Shown piece after piece: positions 58,956 through 64,000 of a DNA stretch of 64,000 nt. Made by a program: the position numbers and the translations under genes. The notes below the pieces were generated by a model. It had not been told where the DNA came from. It did not search any database and saw nothing but the letters and a program-made list of their open reading frames with translations. Positions within the stretch are counted from its first letter, which is position 1, and the number at the start of each line of letters is the position of its first letter. The stretch covers positions 77,401,367 to 77,465,366 of the forward strand of contig CM056580.1 of assembly GCA_029721435.1 (NCBI GenBank). The letters run 5' to 3'. The stretch is from Gymnothorax reevesii. Its lineage: Eukaryota > Chordata > Actinopteri > Anguilliformes > Muraenidae.

Positions 58956-59235
58956 TATTGGGTCTCATTCATGAACCGTTTGTAAATCTGCGAACAGATT
59001 TACACACAAAAGCCTCCTCTACTAAAAACCTACTCAGGATTCAGGAACACGTGAAACTGTGTTCGGGAAACTCAGATCTGATCGTAAACACGTGTGTAGA
59101 TCATGAATGCGAAACGATCGTAAATTGACAGCGCGCTCCCGGTAATCAGCTATTTGCATAAATCTCCGCCTATGAATTGGCAATGAGCACCATAATAGGA
59201 GGTGTAGATTGATGCGTTCGGCTTACCTGTCAGTC

Positions 59236-62200
59236 ATGGCACAAGCAAAACGAGAGAGAGAGAGAACGTAAGAAGGACTTTTCTGAAGCAGAGATCGAGA
59301 TTATTTTGCGTTAAGTTGAGTTAAAAAAACACATTTTATTTTCATCAATTAGCAGTGGTGTGACAGGGACAGGCAAATCAAAAGCCTGGAAGGAGGTAAC
59401 AGACGCAGTTATTCTGGTCTCTGCCGTCCCCAGAACCATGACAGAGGTGAAAAGAAAGTGGTTTGATATACACATGGTGGCCAAAAAACGTATTTGTGCA
59501 CACAGGAAAAATATATCTGCCACAGGAGAAGGAGGCTCACTGTCCAAAATGTCAAATACAGATGAGCGCATAGCAGGAATTATTGGGGGAGACGCTTTGT
59601 CAGGAATCATCCCTGACGGAGACAGCGACATGCCTTCACTGGAGTCATCAAACCCAGATGGTAAGGTAATAAATGTTGTGTCACAATAGTCTACATTCTG
59701 AAAAATTACAGATACATTAGAGATCAGTTTAATCTAGGTTGTACAGTCCCAAACAATTTTGGCGATTTTCTCTCCAGATTGAAGTAGAAATGTGAAACCG
59801 GCAATGTTATATTGTGCGTAATTGATATGGCCTAATCTAAATCCGAGATTGGTGTCGGAATGAAGAGCTATCTAAAATTTTAAAAAATGATACCGATAAC
59901 AGCCCACAGCAGTTTAGGATGCAAAGTCTTAAAATTATTCGAATCCTAAAGCTACATTTTATACAGCTCCAAATGAGTCAGTCTGCAGCCAAATTAAACA
60001 TTGTTCAAGTCAACTTTATTACAAAAAGGTGTTCAAATTATAGAGGAGCCACACACAAACTAAAATAAACGTTGTCTCAATTTTGTAGCTGGCGAGTGCT
60101 CCTCCTCTGATGTGGCTCTTCCACCTGCACCTCCTGCTGCTCCTGCACCTCCTGCTGCTGCTCCTGCACCTCCTGCTGCTGCTCCTGCACCCCCTGCTGC
60201 TCCTGCACCTCTTGCTGCTTCTCTTGCACCCCCTGCTGCTCCTGCACCCCCTGCTTCTCCTGCACCTCCTGCTGCTCCTGCTTCTCCTGCACCCCCTGCT
60301 GCTCCTGCACCTCCTGCTGCTTCTCCTGCACCCCCTGCACTTCCTGCTGCTCCTGCACCTCCTGCTGCTCCTGCTTCTCCTGCACCTCCTGCTGCTGCTC
60401 CTGCACCTCCTGCTTCTCCTGCACCCCCTGCTTCTCCTGCACCTCCTGCTGCTCCTGCTTCTCCTGCACCTCCTGCTGCTTCTCCTGCACCCCCTGCTTC
60501 TCCTGCACCCCCTGCACCTCCTGCATCCCCTGCTGCTCCTGCATCCCCTGCTTCTCCTGCACCTCCTGCTGCTTCTCCTGCACTCCCTGCTGCTCCTGCA
60601 CCTCTTGCTGCTTCTCCTGCACCTCCTGCTGCCGCTCCTGTGCCCCCGGCTTCTCCTGCAGCTCCTGCTGCTCCTGCACCCCCTGCTTCTCCTACACCTC
60701 CTGCTGCTTCTCCTGCACCTCCTGCTGCTTCTCCTGCACCTCCTGCTGCTTCTCCTGCACCCCCTGCTGCTCCTGCACCCCCTGCTTCTCCTGCACCTCC
60801 TGCTGCTCCTGCACCTCCTAATGCTCCTGCACCCCCTGCTGCTCCTGCACCTCCTGCTGCTTCTCCTGCACCTCTTGCTGCTTCTCCTGCACCTCCTGCT
60901 GCTCCTGCACCCCCTGCTTCTCCTGCACCTCCTGCTGCTCCTGCACCCCCTGCTTCTCCTGCACCTCCTGCTGCTCCTGCTTCTCCTGCACCCCCTGCTG
61001 CTCCTGCACCTCCTGCTGCTGCTCCTGCACCTGCTCCTGCACCTCCTGCTTCTCCTGCACCTCCTGCTGCTGCTCCTGCACCTCCTGCTGCTCCTGCACC
61101 CCCTGCTGCTCCTGTACCTCTTGCTGCTTCTCTTGCACCCCCTGCTGCTCCTGCACCCCCTGCTTCTCCTGCTGCTCCTGCACCCCCTGCTGCTCCTGCA
61201 CCCCCTGCTGCTCCTGCACCCCCTGCTTCTCCTGCACCCCCTGCTTCTCCTGCACCCCCTCCTCCTCCTCCCCCCCCTGCTGCTCCTGCACCTCTTGCTG
61301 CTTCCCCTGCACCTCCTGCTGCTCCTGCACCCCCTGCTGCTCCTGCACCTCCTGCACCCCCTGCTGCTCCTGCACCTCCTGCTGCTCCTGCTGCTCCTGT
61401 ACCCCCTGCTTCTCCAGCACCTCCTGCTGCTCCTGCACCCCCTGCCTCTCCTGCTCCTCCTGCTGCTCCTGCTTCTCCTGCACCTCCTGCTGCTTCTCCT
61501 GCACCCCCTGCTTCTCCTGCACCCCCTGCACCTCCTGCATCCCCTGCTGCTCCTGCATCCCCTGCTGCTCCTGCATCCCCTGCTTCTCCTGCACCTCCTG
61601 CTGCTTCTCCTGCACCTCCTGCTGCTCCTCCTGCACCTCCTGCTGCTTCTCCTGCACCTCCTGCTGCTTCTCCTGCACCCCCTGCTTCTCCTGCAGCTCC
61701 TGCTGCTCCTGCACCTCCTGCACCCCCTGCTTCTCCTGCACCCCCTGCTTCTTCTCCTGCACCTCCTGCTGCTTCTCCTGCACCTCCTGCTGCTTCTCCT
61801 GCACCTCCTGCTGCTCCTCCTGCCGCTCCTGCTGCCCCTGCCCCTCCTGCCCCCCCTGCTTCTCCTACACCTCCTGCTGCTGCTCCTGCACCTCCTGCTG
61901 CTTCTCCTGCCCCCCCTGCTGCTCCTGCACCTCCTGCTGCTTCTCCTGCACCCCCTGCTGCTCCTGCACCTCCTGCTGCTTCTCCTGCACCTCCTGCTGC
62001 TTCTCCTGCACCTCTTGCTGCTCCTGCACCCCCCCCTGCTCCTCCACCCCCCGCTGCGCCTGCACCCCCCGCTTCTCCTGCACCTCCTGCTGCCCCTGCA
62101 CCCCCTGCTTCTCCTGCTGCTTCTCCGGCACCTCCTGCTGCTCCTGCACTCCCTGCTCCTCCTGCTGCTTCTCCTGCACCTCTTGCTGCTCCTGCACCCC

Positions 62201-63048
62201 TTGCTGCTCCTGCACCCCTTGCTGCTCCTGCACCCCCTGCTTCTCTTGCACCTCCTGCTGCTTCTCCTGCACCTCCTGCTTCTCCTGCACCTCCTGCTGC
62301 TCCTGCACCTCCTCCTGCTGCTCCTGCACCCCCCGCTTCTCCTGCACCTCCTGCTGCTCCTGCACCTCTTCCTGCTGCTCCTGCACCCCCCGCTTCTCCT
62401 GCACCTCCTGCTGCCCCTGCACCCCCTGCTTCTCCTGCTGCTCCTGTACCCCCTGCTTCTCCGGCACCTCCTGCTTCTCCTGCACTCCCTGCTCCTCCTG
62501 CTGCTTCTCCTGCGGCTCCTGCTTCTCCTGCACCCCCTGCTTCTCCTGCACCTCCTGCTGCTTCTCCTGCACCCCCTGCTGCTCCTGTACCTCCTGCTGC
62601 TTCTCCTGCACCCCCTGCTGCTCCTGCACCTCCTGCTGCTTCTCCTGCACCTCCTGCTGCTCCTGCACTCCCTGCTCCTCCTGCTGCTTCTCCTGCGGCC
62701 CCTGCTGCTCCTGCACCTCCTGCTTCTCCTGCGGCCCCTGCTTCTCCTGCACCTCCTGCTGCTTCTCCTGCACCCCCTGCTGCTCCTGCACCTCCTGCTG
62801 CTTCTCCTGCACCTCCTCCTGCTGCTCCTGCACCCCCTGCTGCTCCTGCACCTCCTGCTGCTGCTCCTGCACCCCCTGCTGCTCCTGCACCTCCTGCTGC
62901 TCCTGCGCCCTCTGCACACAGAGGCCGAAGGGGTGATTCAGCGGTCCTTGTGGATGAGGTACTGCGAAATCAGGAGGCGTTACTGTCAGCAGTGAACCAA
63001 ATAAACGCATCCCTTCAAGAGAAACAATACCTTCAAGGGAATCTGTGA
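59236..63048 (+). pseudogene. Harbinger Myb/SANT-like gene with giant Pro/Ala repeat
   Basis: Exon 1 (59,236-59,660) encodes KKDFSEAEIEIIL, then SSGVTGTGKSKAWKEVTDAV and VPRTMTEVKRKWFDI, a trihelix/Myb-like domain, and then an acidic linker. The donor is GTAAGG at 59,661 and the acceptor TTTTGTAG at 60,088. Splicing joins SSNPD to AGECSSSDVALPPAP in one frame. Exon 2 then encodes about 930 residues of Pro/Ala repeats (APPAAP, APPASP, APPAAAP types) and ends with a unique tail (SAVLVDEVLRNQEALLSAVN, stop 63,046-63,048). AATAAA follows at 63,066. The 5' part is damaged: the GA run after the ATG (59,236) shifts the frame, and a TAA replaces a codon about 30 residues in. Relatives have only a short Pro-rich linker here, so the repeat is a large expansion (family knowledge; copy number not computed). 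Confidence 0.75.
60115..62915 (+). repeat. 2.8-kb coding minisatellite, CCTGCTGCTCCTGCACC-like
   Basis: Tandem units of mostly 15, 18 or 21 nt built from GCA/GCT/TCT, CCT and CCC codons. Recurrent blocks are CCTGCACCTCCTGCTGCT and TCTCCTGCACCCCCTGCT. Unit lengths are multiples of three, so frame survives copy-number change. No frame on the plus strand, and at least two on the minus strand, contain stops over long spans, because the unit cannot form stop codons. Higher-order repeats are visible, for example around 60,480-60,560 and 61,500-61,580. Confidence 0.95.
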
Positions 63049-63065
63049 GGCATTTTTGCGCCCTA

Positions 63066-63071
63066 AATAAA
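63066..63071 (+). terminator. Poly(A) signal of the Myb-like gene
   Basis: AATAAA 18 nt after the stop codon of the Myb-like gene. The convergent transposase has its own AATAAA at the complement of 63,286-63,291. Confidence 0.6.
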
Positions 63072-63286
63072 GTATTTCTCGCAAGTATTGTGTGATGTCT
63101 GGTTTCCTAGGAAAACACTTGAAAGATGGTTGTATTTCTTTGTGATAATTAAACATAGCCTGATACATTTTCAAGAGCATGATATTCAAATTAACTGATG
63201 TAGCCTACTGAAACAGGACGTTGTATATGAAAAATACAAATGAATCTAACTTTTTACAAAGCATGTCAGTTTAAAATGTGCATGAT

Positions 63287-64000
63287 TTATTCAGTCACTG
63301 TCTTAGTAACACTTACCTTAAAATTGCACCAAGTCTCTGCCGTCTCTATGGCAGCCGCATTTTGAGGCCGAACAGCTGGTTCCGGAGGCAGACGTTCCAC
63401 TGGATTAAGAACCTCAGGCAGGGGAAGGCCATGTTTTTGGGCCACGTTGTGTTGGACACAACAGGCCAGTATAATGCGGCACACCTTCTCGGGCACATAG
63501 AGTAGGGTGCCACCTTTGCCATGCGCTCTACAGTGGCACGAGTAGCAGCATGCGCCTCATTGTATGCCAGCTCCTGTGACGTCTGTGGGTTGGCCAATGG
63601 GGTCCTAAACCACGGTGTTAGTGGGTAACCCCTATCCCCTATGGATGTAGAAGGGTAAGTACATATATAAAATACATGCAATTGTATAGGCTGGCTATAT
63701 TCTTACCAATGAGCCAGCCGTCTCTCACAGCTCCATCCTCCAGAAGTCTGGCAACTGCGCTATTACACAGGATAAAAGAGTCGTGTGTCCCACCAGGCCA
63801 CCGTGCCACAACGTTTAATAGCACACACTTTGTATCACTGATCAGTTGCACATTCACGGAATAAAAGTTTTTCCGATTTATGTTCGCAAATGCATCACCA
63901 GATGGAACCTTGATGTGCACGTGTGTGCAGTCTATGGCACCTATAACACCTGGCATGTTTGAAATAGAACTAAATCCCTGCATCACCTCTACTTGCATTT
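63287..64000 (-). pseudogene. PIF/Harbinger DDE transposase, 3' part
   Basis: The part right of 63,706 encodes MPGVIGAIDCTHVHIKVPSG (first catalytic Asp) and NVVARWPGGTHDSFI (second Asp), up to VRDGWLIG. A 68-bp intron (63,639-63,706; GTAAGA...TCCATAG) is removed to give LIG-DRGYPLTPWFRTPLANP, then NEAHAATRATVERM with the catalytic Glu. After VERM, about 15-17 residues of the family sequence are missing and the frame changes. The end continues in another frame (VPEKVCRIILACCVQHNVAQ) to a TGA at about 63,287 that overlaps an AATAAA (complement of 63,286-63,291). The start lies beyond the window. The deletion and frameshift make it inactive, although all three acidic residues remain. Confidence 0.85.

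Larger units (their letters stand above)
58960..64000. mobile_element. Large PIF/Harbinger transposon, partial at right edge
   Basis: It probably starts at GGGTCTCATTCATGAACCG (58,960), which I take as the terminal repeat; the right end is outside the window. It carries two convergent genes with 3' ends about 240 bp apart: a Myb/SANT-like DNA-binding protein (+, two exons) and a DDE transposase (-, two exons seen). This two-gene layout is standard for PIF/Harbinger, where the Myb-like protein helps the transposase enter the nucleus and bind ends. Both genes carry lesions, so this copy is probably immobile. Confidence 0.75.

Noticed and set aside
60019..62919. 966-codon minus-strand frame rich in Ser/Arg/Cys, resembling an SR protein
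   Set aside because: It is a by-product of the triplet repeat on the opposite strand. It is made almost only of the repeat and connects to no known domain.
60110..62995. 961-codon Leu/His-rich plus-strand frame
   Set aside because: It is out of frame with both the Myb-like exon 1 and the unique C-terminal tail.
61865..63010. Gln/Glu/Lys-rich minus-strand frames resembling long coiled coils
   Set aside because: Same repeat read in another frame; three separate pieces (60,077-60,679, 60,818-61,804, 61,865-63,010) are broken by stops and have no domain outside the repeat.

Overview
The window looks like repeat-rich, intergenic or intronic DNA from a ray-finned fish. The evidence is the mix of mobile elements: Tc1-like transposons with typical fish ends, HE1/DANA-type tRNA SINEs, a sushi-like Ty3/Gypsy element, a Gmr1-like retrotransposon, PIF/Harbinger, piggyBac and hAT elements, and CR1/L2-like LINE debris. 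The species cannot be named from this. I found no convincing host protein-coding exon, rRNA, cellular tRNA gene or CRISPR array. Every long open reading frame with recognisable domains belongs to a mobile element.

Layout. 1-2658: 5' end of a Ty3/Gypsy element on the minus strand (LTR, then an uninterrupted gag-protease frame running off the left edge). 2.7-9 kb: a tRNA-type SINE, a decayed TTF-domain/hAT pseudogene, a poly-A retroposon, a Tc1 remnant and a PIF/Harbinger MITE with TAA target duplications. 9-19 kb: mostly unassigned, with one long interspersed repeat. 19-33.5 kb: a TIR element, two more relatives of the first LTR (20.0-20.5 kb and 29.3-30.6 kb), LINE pieces, Tc1 pieces, an hAT MITE and a small piggyBac-like MITE. 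33.5-40.7 kb: single-copy-looking DNA with three Tc1 remnants, one bounded by both terminal repeats. 40,909-46,201: a complete Gmr1-like LTR retrotransposon on the minus strand, with LTRs identical by eye, inserted in an older short repeat. 46.2-58.9 kb: SINEs, a dead Harbinger transposase, a decayed Tc1, a piggyBac MITE and LTR-like debris. 58,960-64,000: most of a large Harbinger element, with a Myb/SANT-like gene (+) and a DDE transposase (-) converging on each other.

The strongest observations are these. (1) The Gmr1-like element has integrase upstream of RT-RNase H, and its single 1,359-codon frame lacks the RT catalytic core without losing frame; identical LTRs show this defective copy moved recently. 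(2) The Harbinger Myb-like gene carries a roughly 2.8 kb Pro/Ala-coding minisatellite inside exon 2, joined in frame to recognisable sequence on both sides. (3) The sushi-like element has a 10-nt complementarity between the predicted RNA 5' end and the site just downstream of the LTR, as expected for Tf1-type self-priming. Several non-autonomous elements with precise target duplications are also defined.
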